A DNA stretch of 20,729 nt from an uncultured Eubacteriales bacterium (GTDB lineage Bacteria; Bacillota; Clostridia; Christensenellales; CAG-138): the NCBI GenBank assembly GCA_900546845.1, contig UREK01000032.1:1-20729 (forward strand). Direction: 5' to 3'. Positions 14,342-20,729 of the stretch are shown piece by piece (position 1 is the first letter of the stretch; each line of letters opens with the position of its first letter). The notes under the pieces were generated by a model. That model was not told the DNA's origin. It saw only the letters and a program-made list of their open reading frames with translations, and searched no databases. The translations under genes were made by a program, and so were the position numbers.

Positions 14342-15175
14342 TTATTTGATTGCGAGGAAATAGACGAGCACGAGTGCGCCGAGCGCGATGCGGTACCAGC
14401 CGAAGGCCTTGAAATCGTGCTTACGGATATAGTTCATCAGGAATTTGATGACGGCAAGCGACACGAGGAACGCCACCGCCATGCCGATGAGGAGCGTCAC
14501 GAGCTCCGCGCCTGTGAACGCGAAGCCGAACTTCAAAAGTTTGAGCGCGCTCATGCCGAACATCACCGGCACGGCGAGGAAAAACGTAAACTCCGCCGCC
14601 GCTACGCGGGACACGCCGAGGATGAGCGCGCCAATGATCGTCGAGCCGGAGCGGGACGTGCCGGGGATGATGGAGAGCACCTGAAAGAGACCGATGCAGA
14701 ACGCCGTCCGGTAGCTGATGTCCGCGAGGGTGCGGACGCGGGGCCTGCGCGTCTGGTTCCAGCTTTCCACCAGGATAAACGCGACGCCGTAAACGATGAG
14801 CGCCCCGGCGATGACGATGGGCGTGTGCAGGTGCGCTTCAATGTAATCGTCAAGCAAAAGCGTGACGGCCGCGCCGGGAATGCAGGCGACGACAACCTTG
14901 AGCCAAAGCGAGAGCGTATCCTTTTTCCAGAAGGGCTTCGCCCTGTCCTTCACTTGGAAGGGCAGCATCTTTTGGAAGAACAGCACCACCACCGCGAGGA
15001 TCGCCCCGAGCTGGATGACGATAAAAAACATCTCCTTGAACGCCTCGCTCGTGCCGAGCTGCAAAAACTCGTCCACAAGCAGCATATGGCCGGTGCTGCT
15101 GACCGGCAGCCATTCGGTGATCCCTTCCACGATCCCAAGGAAGATTACCTTTAGAATTTCAATGAAGTTCAGCAT
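14342..15175 (-). CDS. uppP: Undecaprenyl-diphosphate phosphatase
   Basis: The 277-residue integral membrane protein belongs to the BacA/UppP family, which converts undecaprenyl diphosphate to the monophosphate during recycling of the cell-wall lipid carrier and can give bacitracin tolerance. The active-site segment EGITEWLPVSSTGH has E17, E21 and H30 at the same positions as in the E. coli enzyme. The second signature, PGTSRSGSTI, lies at about 175-184. Several long hydrophobic helices fill the rest. The start MLNFIEILKV has a purine-rich GGGAGGGCGAGG upstream. In-frame reading goes on far upstream without a stop, but it is antisense to pepV and not coding. First gene of the uppP-glucosidase-GNAT operon. 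Confidence 0.96.
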   Translation of the reverse strand: MLNFIEILKVIFLGIVEGITEWLPVSSTGHMLLVDEFLQLGTSEAFKEMFFIVIQLGAILAVVVLFFQKMLPFQVKDRAKPFWKKDTLSLWLKVVVACIPGAAVTLLLDDYIEAHLHTPIVIAGALIVYGVAFILVESWNQTRRPRVRTLADISYRTAFCIGLFQVLSIIPGTSRSGSTIIGALILGVSRVAAAEFTFFLAVPVMFGMSALKLLKFGFAFTGAELVTLLIGMAVAFLVSLAVIKFLMNYIRKHDFKAFGWYRIALGALVLVYFLAIK

Positions 15176-15251
15176 GCGGCAGCCTCGCCCTCCCTTTCCC
15201 AAACGCGCTATATCCCAGCGTACCGGTTTTACGGCGCCAATGTCATTTACT

Positions 15252-15280
15252 ATTTTATGCGTATCTTCCGATTGTAGCAA
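15252..15280 (-). promoter_or_regulatory. Promoter of the uppP operon
   Basis: Minus-strand TTGCTA (15275-15280) and TAAAAT (15252-15257) are 17 bp apart, in the 195-bp divergent region between uppP and pepV. The -10 is about 77 bases before the uppP start. Confidence 0.5.
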
Positions 15281-15299
15281 GCGAAGATTCCGTGAACCG

Positions 15300-15363
15300 T
15301 TGCAAAAGCGCGCGGCTTCCGCTATGCTTGTATCAGCAAGTTCTAACTTTACCGGTAAGGAGG
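15300..15363 (+). promoter_or_regulatory. Promoter and RBS of pepV
   Basis: TTGCAA (15300-15305) and TATGCT (15323-15328) are 17 bp apart. A strong Shine-Dalgarno AAGGAGG (15357-15363) is 7 bases before the ATG at 15371. It is divergent from the uppP promoter, the two -35 elements being about 20 bp apart. Confidence 0.6.
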
Positions 15364-15370
15364 CACACAC

Positions 15371-16753
15371 ATGAACCCCAAAGTTGATGCCTGGCTGGAC
15401 GCGCGCGAGGGCGCGATCGTGAAGGCCGTGCAGGAAATCATCGCTATCCCGAGCGTGAAGGCGGAGCCCGCGCCCGGCGCGCCGTTTGGCGCGGACATCA
15501 AAGCTGCGCTGGAGCATGCGCTCGCGCTCGCCGCAGGCTTGGGCTTTGCGGTCAAGGATCTCGACGGCTACGCCGGCTACGCGGAATTCGGGGAAGGCGA
15601 GGAGCTCGTCGGCATCCTCTGCCACCTGGACGTGGTGCCTGCAGGCGTGGGCTGGACGTACCCGCCCTTTGGCGGCGAGCTCCACGACGGCAGGATCTAT
15701 GGCCGCGGCACCGTGGACGATAAGGGCCCGGCCGTCGCCGCGCTCTACGCCATGGCCGCCGTGAAGGAATGCGGCCTCCCGATGAAGCGGCGCGTGCGCC
15801 TCATCCTCGGCTGCGACGAGGAGAGCGGCATGCAATGCCTCGAACACTATTGCAAGCACGCGGAGATCCCGGCAATGTCCTTCTCCCCGGACGCGGAATA
15901 CCCGCTCGTCAATTCCGAGAAGCACGGCTTTGGCGCGGATTACCGGATGCCCTACGCTTCCTCCATTACCATCCAGGCGGGCGAACGCGCGAACGTCGTC
16001 CCCGGCGAAGCCACGGCCACCGTGCCGCTGCCGCTCGCGCGCATCCTGCCCATCCTGGAAGCCTATCTGGAAAAGAGCGAATACGGCTGCTCCGCCGAGG
16101 CGGTGGACGAAGCGTCCTCCAAGATCACCGTCCGGGGCCTTTCGGCGCACGCCTCGCTGCCGGAGCAGGGGCGCAACGCGTTCTTCGCGCTCGTGGATCT
16201 GCTCGATCGGCTTCCCTTGCCCGAGGCCGACGCAAAGGCTGTCGCCGGGGTCGCCCGCGCGTTTGGCTTCGAGTGCCACGGCGAATCCTTCGGCCTCGAT
16301 AAGGCCGACGCCTCCGGCCGGCTGACGCTCAACGTCGGCGTGATCGACTGGGACGAAACGGGCATCCGCCGCCTTTCCATCGACATCCGCGCCCCCATCA
16401 CCATGGAGCGCGGCGAGATCGAGGCGGCGCTCGACGCACGGCTTAACCCCATCGGCCTTACCGCCGCGCGCACGAGTTTCTCCGAAGGCTATTGCGTGCC
16501 GCCGGAGAGCGAACTCGTCTCCAAGCTCCTCGCGGTATATTCCGCGCGCACGGGCGAGCCCGCGGCGCCGCTCGCCATCGGCGGCGGAACCTATGCGCGC
16601 CACCTGCCCAACGCTGTCGCCTTCGGCTGCGAGATCCCCGGGCACGAGGCGGCGATCCACATGCCCAATGAGTATATCACCGTCGAAGATCTGATGTTCA
16701 ACGTGCGCGTGCTCGCGGACGCGGTCGCCGCGCTCGGCTGCAAGGAGGCTTGA
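15371..16753 (+). CDS. pepV: M20 family dipeptidase, PepV type
   Basis: The 460-residue cytoplasmic di-zinc peptidase removes the N-terminal residue from dipeptides and some tripeptides. Metal and catalytic residues can be placed: H85 and D87 in CHLDVVPAG, D116 in GRGTVDDKGP, E150 (general base) and E151 in CDEESG, D174 in SPDAEYP, and a late His in AAIHMPNEY (about 437). The length matches PepV (about 465-470). The central lid domain includes GLSAHASLPEQGRNA. It leads a plus-strand pair with nagA, 44 bases apart. Other M20 enzymes share the fold, but SPDAEYPLVNSEKG-like wording (here PDAEYPLVNSEKHG) is PepV-like. Confidence 0.92.
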   Translation: MNPKVDAWLDAREGAIVKAVQEIIAIPSVKAEPAPGAPFGADIKAALEHALALAAGLGFAVKDLDGYAGYAEFGEGEELVGILCHLDVVPAGVGWTYPPFGGELHDGRIYGRGTVDDKGPAVAALYAMAAVKECGLPMKRRVRLILGCDEESGMQCLEHYCKHAEIPAMSFSPDAEYPLVNSEKHGFGADYRMPYASSITIQAGERANVVPGEATATVPLPLARILPILEAYLEKSEYGCSAEAVDEASSKITVRGLSAHASLPEQGRNAFFALVDLLDRLPLPEADAKAVAGVARAFGFECHGESFGLDKADASGRLTLNVGVIDWDETGIRRLSIDIRAPITMERGEIEAALDARLNPIGLTAARTSFSEGYCVPPESELVSKLLAVYSARTGEPAAPLAIGGGTYARHLPNAVAFGCEIPGHEAAIHMPNEYITVEDLMFNVRVLADAVAALGCKEA

Positions 16754-16754
16754 T

Positions 16755-16770
16755 CGCGGCAGAAGCCGCG
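16755..16770 (+). other. Small hairpin between pepV and nagA
   Basis: CGCGGC (16755-16760) and GCCGCG (16765-16770) form a perfect 6-bp stem with an AGAA loop, 2 bases after the pepV stop. No T-tract follows, so it is more likely an mRNA stability or processing hairpin than a terminator. Confidence 0.45.
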
Positions 16771-16797
16771 CTGAGAGGAACGTGAAGGAGGAAACCG

Positions 16798-17919
16798 ATG
16801 CTGTTTGAAAACGTGCTTTATTACGGGGCGGATTTCCGCTTCCATCCGGGCGATGTGGAAACGGACGCAGGCCGCGTCACGGCAGTGCGCCCGCGGGGCT
16901 GTACGCCCCGGGCCATGCTTCTGCCCGGCCTTGTGGACATCCACCTGCACGGCAACTCCGGGGCAGACTTTTCCGACGGCTCGGCGGAAGGGCTGCTGCG
17001 GATGGCGCGCTTCCTCGCCGCGCACGGCACGACCTCCTTCAGCCCGGCCTCGCTGACGCTGCCGGAGGAGCAGCTTGCGGCCGCGTACCGCACGGCGGCG
17101 CAGTTCCATGCAGAGCAGCCCGCGGGCGCGGCCGCGCTGCGCGGGATCACGATGGAAGGGCCGTTCTTCAGCATGGGCAAGCGGGGCGCGCAGAACCCGG
17201 CGCACCTGCGCCTGCCGGACGCCTCGATGTTCGCGCGGCTCCAGCAAGCGGCGAACGGGCTCATCCGCATCGCCTGCGTCGCGCCGGAGCTGCCGGGCGC
17301 GCTCCCGTTTATCCGGGAGATTGCTGCGGAAGGCGTAGCCGTCTCCGTCGCGCATACGGAGGCGGATTACGACGCGGCCTCCGCCGCGTTTGACGCGGGC
17401 GCATCCCACGTGACGCATCTCTATAACGCCATGCCGCCGCTCCTCCACCGCGCGCCGGGCGTGATCGGCGCGGCTGCCGAACGCGGGCGGGTCACAGCGG
17501 AGCTCATTGCGGACGGCGTCCATGTGCATCCTTCCGCGGTGCGCGCGGCGTTCCGGCTCTTTGGGCCAGGGCGTATCTGCCTCATCAGCGACGCGCTTTC
17601 CGCCTGCGGCATGCCGGATGGGGATTACACCCTCGGCGGCCAGGCAATCCGCGTCAGAGGCCCGCACGCCACGCTCCTGGACGGCACGCTTGCGGGTTCT
17701 GCCGCAACGCTGTTCGGCTGCATGAAAAACGCCGTGCGCTTCGGCGTCCCGCCGGAGGAAGCCGTGCGCGCGGCAAGCCATACGCCCGCGCGCGTCATCG
17801 GCGCGGCGGGCGAAGTTGGCGCGATCCGCGAGGGCCTTGCGGCGGACCTGCTCCTTTGCAGCATGGATTGGGAGTTGCGGGCCGTCTACGCCGGCGGGCA
17901 GTTGATCCGGGAAAATTGA
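16798..17919 (+). CDS. nagA: N-acetylglucosamine-6-phosphate deacetylase
   Basis: The 373-residue amidohydrolase converts GlcNAc-6-P to GlcN-6-P plus acetate. Family features are in order: LVDIHLHGNSGADFSDG (H49, H51), GITMEGPFF (E120, metal), SVAHTEADYDAA (H186), ASHVTHLYNAM (H207), IADGVHVHP, and LISDALSACGMPDG (D265, catalytic). AAGGAGG lies 6-8 bases before the ATG. It follows pepV closely, so the two are likely co-transcribed. NagB and a GlcNAc transporter are not in the window, so the GlcN-6-P made must be handled elsewhere. Cell-wall amino sugar recycling is a reasonable role but unproven. Confidence 0.95.
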   Translation: MLFENVLYYGADFRFHPGDVETDAGRVTAVRPRGCTPRAMLLPGLVDIHLHGNSGADFSDGSAEGLLRMARFLAAHGTTSFSPASLTLPEEQLAAAYRTAAQFHAEQPAGAAALRGITMEGPFFSMGKRGAQNPAHLRLPDASMFARLQQAANGLIRIACVAPELPGALPFIREIAAEGVAVSVAHTEADYDAASAAFDAGASHVTHLYNAMPPLLHRAPGVIGAAAERGRVTAELIADGVHVHPSAVRAAFRLFGPGRICLISDALSACGMPDGDYTLGGQAIRVRGPHATLLDGTLAGSAATLFGCMKNAVRFGVPPEEAVRAASHTPARVIGAAGEVGAIREGLAADLLLCSMDWELRAVYAGGQLIREN

Positions 17920-17982
17920 CGAGATGAACGTTTGGCTGCTCCGCTTCCCAATATTGTTCGCATGTAAAGTCCGCGCAAAGTA

Positions 17983-17991
17983 TGCTATAAT
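17983..17991 (+). promoter_or_regulatory. Extended -10 promoter of the MATE gene
   Basis: TGCTATAAT at 17983-17991 is a perfect extended -10 (TGn plus TATAAT). The -35 position holds only TGTAAA (17963-17968). A second TATAAT at 18006-18011 has no partner. The 125-bp gap after nagA shows no terminator, so read-through is possible. AGGAG lies a few bases before the ATG at 18045. Confidence 0.55.
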
Positions 17992-18044
17992 GAATCCGTG
18001 TGATTTATAATGAGAATGTAAAACCAGACGGAGAATAGGAGAAC

Positions 18045-19445
18045 ATGGCAGCAACACACATATTAAACAAAGGCAAGCGCGACGTTGACATGACAAGCGG
18101 GAGCATTATCCATCACATCGTCAGCTTTGCGGTTCCGCTTTTGATCGGCAACATCTTTCAGCAGCTTTACAACACGGTCGATACCTGGGTGGTCGGCAAC
18201 TATGTCAGCAACGAGGCGTTTTCCGCCGTTGGGACGGTGGGGCCGATCATCAATATGCTCATCGGCTTTTTTATGGGCCTTTCGAGCGGCGCGGGCGTAG
18301 TCATCTCCCAATATTACGGGGCGAAGCGCTTTGATAAGGTGCATGACGCGGTGCATACCGCGCTCGTCATGACGCTCCTGCTCGGCGTCGTATTCACCGG
18401 CGTGGGCATTGCGATGATCCCCGCGATGCTCGACCTGATGAAAACGCCTATCGAGGTGATGCCGGAGTCCACGGCGTACCTTACCATTTACTTTGCGGGC
18501 ATCCTGGGCCTTATGCTCTATAACATCGGTTCCGGCATCCTGCGGGCGGTCGGGGATTCGCAGAGGCCGTTTTACTTCCTCGTCGTCTCCGCAGTGCTCA
18601 ACACGGTGCTCGACCTCGTGTTCGTGCTCCTGTTCGATATGGGTGTGCGCGGCGTCGCGCTTGCGACGATCATCGCGCAAGGCGTGTCCGCATTGCTGAT
18701 CCTCGTTACGCTTATGCGCACGGACATCTGCATCAAGCTCATCCTGCGCGATTTGCGGATCAGTTGGGACATGCTCAAAAAGATTGTCCGCGTCGGCATC
18801 CCTGCCGCGGTTCAGATGGCGGTCACCTCATTCTCCAACATCTTCGTGCAGTCCTATATCAACTATTTCGGCGCGGACTGCATGTCCGGATGGACAGCAT
18901 ATTCCAAGATCGACCAGCTCATCCTGCTGCCGGTGCAGTCCATCGCGCTTGCTTCCACCACGTTCGTGGGGCAGAACCTCGGCATCAACCAGGTGCCGCG
19001 CGCGAAGCAGGGCATCCGCACCGCGCTCGGCCTCGGCGTGGGAGCGACGGTCCTCATCATGATCCCAGTGCTGATTTTCGCGCCGCAGCTTGTGACGTTC
19101 TTCAACAGCAAGGCCGAGGTCGTGCAATACGGCACGCTGCTGCTGCGCTGCATCTCGCCGTTCTACGTGCTCTCCTGCTTTAACCAGATCTACGCCGGCG
19201 CGCTGCGCGGCGCGGGCAACAGCCGCGCGCCGATGGTCATCATGCTCTGTTCGTTTGTGCTGTTCCGCCAGTGCTATCTTTACATCATGGCGAACTTCAT
19301 CTCGAACGAGATCATTCCCATCGCCATGGGCTACCCGGCAGGCTGGCTTGTGTGCAGCCTTGCCATGATGCTATACTTCAAGCGCGTGGAGCTTTCGAGC
19401 ACCCGCGTCGTGGAGGATTCCGAGGCTGCGGGCAGAGCCGCCTAG
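18045..19445 (+). CDS. MATE family efflux transporter
   Basis: The 466-residue polytopic membrane protein is of the multidrug and toxic compound extrusion family, which exchanges Na+ or H+ for organic cations or drugs. Family features are FAVPLLIGNIFQQLYNTVDTWVVGNYV near the N-terminus, a FMGLSSGAGVVISQYYGA loop, and the two pseudo-symmetric stretches GILRAVGDSQRPF (about 165) and GALRGAGNSRAPM (about 387). About twelve hydrophobic segments fit the usual count. The substrate cannot be inferred. The C-terminus ends SEAAGRAA at a TAG; in the same frame ten further mostly acidic codons follow before a TAA. It is transcribed alone or after pepV-nagA and ends at a strong terminator. Confidence 0.93.
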   Translation: MAATHILNKGKRDVDMTSGSIIHHIVSFAVPLLIGNIFQQLYNTVDTWVVGNYVSNEAFSAVGTVGPIINMLIGFFMGLSSGAGVVISQYYGAKRFDKVHDAVHTALVMTLLLGVVFTGVGIAMIPAMLDLMKTPIEVMPESTAYLTIYFAGILGLMLYNIGSGILRAVGDSQRPFYFLVVSAVLNTVLDLVFVLLFDMGVRGVALATIIAQGVSALLILVTLMRTDICIKLILRDLRISWDMLKKIVRVGIPAAVQMAVTSFSNIFVQSYINYFGADCMSGWTAYSKIDQLILLPVQSIALASTTFVGQNLGINQVPRAKQGIRTALGLGVGATVLIMIPVLIFAPQLVTFFNSKAEVVQYGTLLLRCISPFYVLSCFNQIYAGALRGAGNSRAPMVIMLCSFVLFRQCYLYIMANFISNEIIPIAMGYPAGWLVCSLAMMLYFKRVELSSTRVVEDSEAAGRAA

Positions 19446-19489
19446 GAAACCGAGGAGGAGCTCCCGGAGCTGCAATAAAAAGCCCGGTT

Positions 19490-19546
19490 CTCGTGATGAT
19501 TCGGCAAAAGGAAGCTCTGCCAGCTTCCTGCCTCCACGAGTTTTTT
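19490..19546 (+). terminator. Branched terminator after the MATE gene
   Basis: Outer arms CTCGTG (19490-19495) and CACGAG (19535-19540) are directly followed by TTTTTT (19541-19546). Inside are GGCA (19503-19506) / TGCC (19529-19532) and GGAAGCT (19510-19516) / AGCTTCC (19522-19528). The stem is unusually long, with internal bulges. Confidence 0.85.
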
Positions 19547-19759
19547 CAGAGAATTCTCTACAGACGCCTTTTTGAGGGAAGGGCATCCGTTCCGCCGCGC
19601 GCTGGGCTGCGTTTCATATTTGGGAAAGAAGGGCGAAAATTATGTGGAACGCACCCGGTAAACATCAAAACCCGGCAGAACATGTCCCATCGAAGATAAT
19701 GTTACGCGATTCATATATTAACCGTAGCAATACGTAATTTTTAGGAGGAATATTCAAAG
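19547..19759 (+). other. Intergenic region before the small secreted protein
   Basis: No firm gene is present. It holds a perfect 12-bp palindrome AGAGAATTCTCT (19548-19559) and a 31-codon frame at 19642-19737 (MWNAPGKHQN...) with only a weak GAAGGG upstream. AGGAGG at 19743-19748 serves the next gene. A TATATT at 19714-19719 lacks a -35 partner, so the promoter of the next gene is not identified. Confidence 0.3.
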
Positions 19760-20152
19760 ATGAGAAAAAGGCTGATCCCGTTTGCGCTGGCAGTTTGTGC
19801 GCTGCTGCTCGGCGTGCTCCCGGTCAACACGTTTGCCGCCGCGCCGGGAGGCGGCGCTTCTCCCCAAGCCGTCGCCGAAATGAACGGCGCGCTCGTCTAC
19901 AATACAGCCGACCAGGCGTATTATATAGTTGGCGAATGCAGCGGCATGCAGGAATACAAAACCCTTGTCGTCGCGCTCTACAAACTGTCCGGCGGGAAGT
20001 GGGAGTTCGTCGATTCGGCAATCACCTGTGGGACCGCCACCCACCTTGATGTCCAAAAGAAAGTATCCATCACAAAGGGGAGCTACCAATTGATTGTTTC
20101 GGTCACCACGCCGACTACGTCCGGCTCCTTCCCACATTTTTATGAAGTTTAA
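19760..20152 (+). CDS. Small secreted protein of unknown function
   Basis: The 130-residue protein has a clear signal peptide: MRKRL, a hydrophobic stretch PFALAVCALLLGVLPV, then a likely cut near NTFAAA. The mature part of about 103 residues has two cysteines (in GECSGMQE and AITCGTA) that could form a disulfide, and alternating beta-like segments. The stretch YKLSGGKWEFVDS followed by VQKKVSITKGSYQL resembles small secreted proteins common in gut Clostridia, where a YKxSGxKW...KKVxKGYY pattern recurs. That resemblance is from memory and not a firm family call. AGGAGG lies 11 bases before the ATG. The gene is flanked by terminators on both sides, so it is monocistronic. Confidence 0.7.
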   Translation: MRKRLIPFALAVCALLLGVLPVNTFAAAPGGGASPQAVAEMNGALVYNTADQAYYIVGECSGMQEYKTLVVALYKLSGGKWEFVDSAITCGTATHLDVQKKVSITKGSYQLIVSVTTPTTSGSFPHFYEV

Positions 20153-20169
20153 CTCTCAGTCATATTATA

Positions 20170-20204
20170 AAAATCACCAGGGGAATGCTTCTCCTGGTGA
20201 TTTT
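20170..20204. terminator. Bidirectional terminator between convergent genes
   Basis: AAAATCACCAGG (20170-20181) and CCTGGTGATTTT (20193-20204) form a perfect 12-bp stem whose A and T ends give T-tracts on both strands. It ends the small secreted protein gene from the left and the partial gene from the right. Confidence 0.9.
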
Positions 20205-20229
20205 AATCTGTTCCGGGCACGCGTGCCTT

Positions 20230-20729
20230 TTATCCCTTGCGGGAAAGCATATCCAGTATCGCCTGGATTCCGGCTTCATCCCCGCAGTTTTCGAACACAC
20301 AGTTGAGCACATATTCCTCATTGACCGTCGTGCCGACAAAAGACGCGTCCTGTTCAGTGTAAACGCCGAAAATATCGATCCCGCTGCTGCATTTGAATTT
20401 ACGCAGCTGATTGCCCGCACCCGCACCAATAATAACAGCCTCTTTAGCCTCAGTATAAAGTCTTTCAGCCTGAATCAGCGTAATGGTTACGTCACTAACG
20501 GAATAAGTTATCTCAATACGTTTTCCAAGGTTCTCTAATTCCGTAAATGTAATATCCTCAACCACAGCATCTGAACTGGCAAGATAGTAAACGGGATGCT
20601 CCACATAGTCCGCCAAAGCGTCGATGGAATCGAAGTGCAGCTCGATTTCTTCCTCCAGGCCGGAAACACTCGGAACCGCCAGCACCGGGCCCGCTTCTGC
20701 GCTGGCCTGCACATGCAGGATGTTCCCAA
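20230..20729 (-). CDS. Unrecognised protein, C-terminal part (runs off the window)
   Basis: The frame is open from the right edge to the TAA at 20230-20232, giving at least 165 residues of a C-terminus. An internal GTG at 20712 has no convincing ribosome site, so the gene most likely begins beyond the window. Visible text includes LEEEIELHFDSIDALADYVEHPVYYL, EITYSVSDVTITLIQAERL, KFKCSSGIDIFGVYTEQ and a final helix GIQAILDMLSRKG. The alternating strands and closing helix recall the DUF4367-type C-terminal domains seen on anti-sigma factor-like membrane proteins, but this is a weak impression. No membrane segment is in the visible part. Base use is clearly less GC-rich than the rest of the window (30 of 60 bases at 20401-20460). 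A perfect palindrome GGCACGCGTGCC (20216-20227) follows its stop. Confidence 0.65.
   Translation of the reverse strand, partial: GNILHVQASAEAGPVLAVPSVSGLEEEIELHFDSIDALADYVEHPVYYLASSDAVVEDITFTELENLGKRIEITYSVSDVTITLIQAERLYTEAKEAVIIGAGAGNQLRKFKCSSGIDIFGVYTEQDASFVGTTVNEEYVLNCVFENCGDEAGIQAILDMLSRKG

Noticed and set aside
15176..16660. Upstream in-frame extension of uppP to 16660
   Set aside because: It runs antisense through pepV and through the promoter region; UppP family length and active-site numbering fit the start at 15175.
17920..18044. Terminator or operator between nagA and the MATE gene
   Set aside because: No hairpin or convincing inverted repeat was seen apart from the -10 elements.
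1..20729. CRISPR array, insertion sequence, phage genes, tRNA or origin
   Set aside because: No regularly spaced repeats, transposase or integrase motifs, cloverleaf or DnaA-box cluster was recognised by reading both strands.

Overview
The window reads as chromosomal sequence from a GC-rich member of the Bacillota, most likely an uncultured gut Clostridia of the Christensenellales or Oscillospirales type. The grounds are AddA/AddB in place of RecBCD, a PepV-type dipeptidase, a split two-gene ThrE exporter, strong AAGGAGG ribosome-binding sites, sigma-A-like promoters and very GC-rich third codon positions. No tRNA, rRNA, CRISPR array, insertion sequence, integrase or attachment site was seen. 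The genus is inference only.

Layout from left to right. (1) 1-1183 holds a minus-strand TIGR00300 protein (archaeal-type ornithine cyclodeaminase / LOR-SDH domain). Its promoter overlaps a 25-bp AT-rich palindrome. (2) 1302-1942 holds a divergently transcribed PepSY-like lipoprotein ending at a strong bidirectional terminator. (3) 2073-3206, minus, is a DUF362 protein with two 4Fe-4S clusters. (4) 3321-10667, minus, is a tightly overlapped operon thpR-addB-addA, joining an RNA 2',3'-cyclic phosphodiesterase to the recombinational-repair helicase-nuclease. (5) 10741-11972, minus, is a two-gene threonine/serine exporter with a consensus promoter and a leader that carries a possible 29-codon upstream ORF. 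(6) 12159-15175, minus, is an operon of uppP, a GH13 alpha-glucosidase and a GNAT acetyltransferase. (7) 15371-17919, plus, is pepV-nagA, divergent from uppP. (8) 18045-19445, plus, is a MATE-family transporter followed by a branched terminator. (9) 19547-20729 is a less GC-rich end with a small secreted protein, a convergent bidirectional terminator and the 3' part of an unrecognised minus-strand gene that runs off the window.

Functionally, UppP (lipid carrier recycling), NagA (GlcNAc-6-P deacetylation) and PepV (dipeptide cleavage) could all serve cell-wall turnover, though each also has general roles. AddAB does double-strand break processing. ThrE and MATE are exporters. The window is mainly ordinary core metabolism and repair. 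I found no clearly undescribed multi-gene system. The points most worth checking are the thpR-addBA coupling, the palindromic control site before the TIGR00300 gene, the thrE leader ORF and the small-protein region at the right end.
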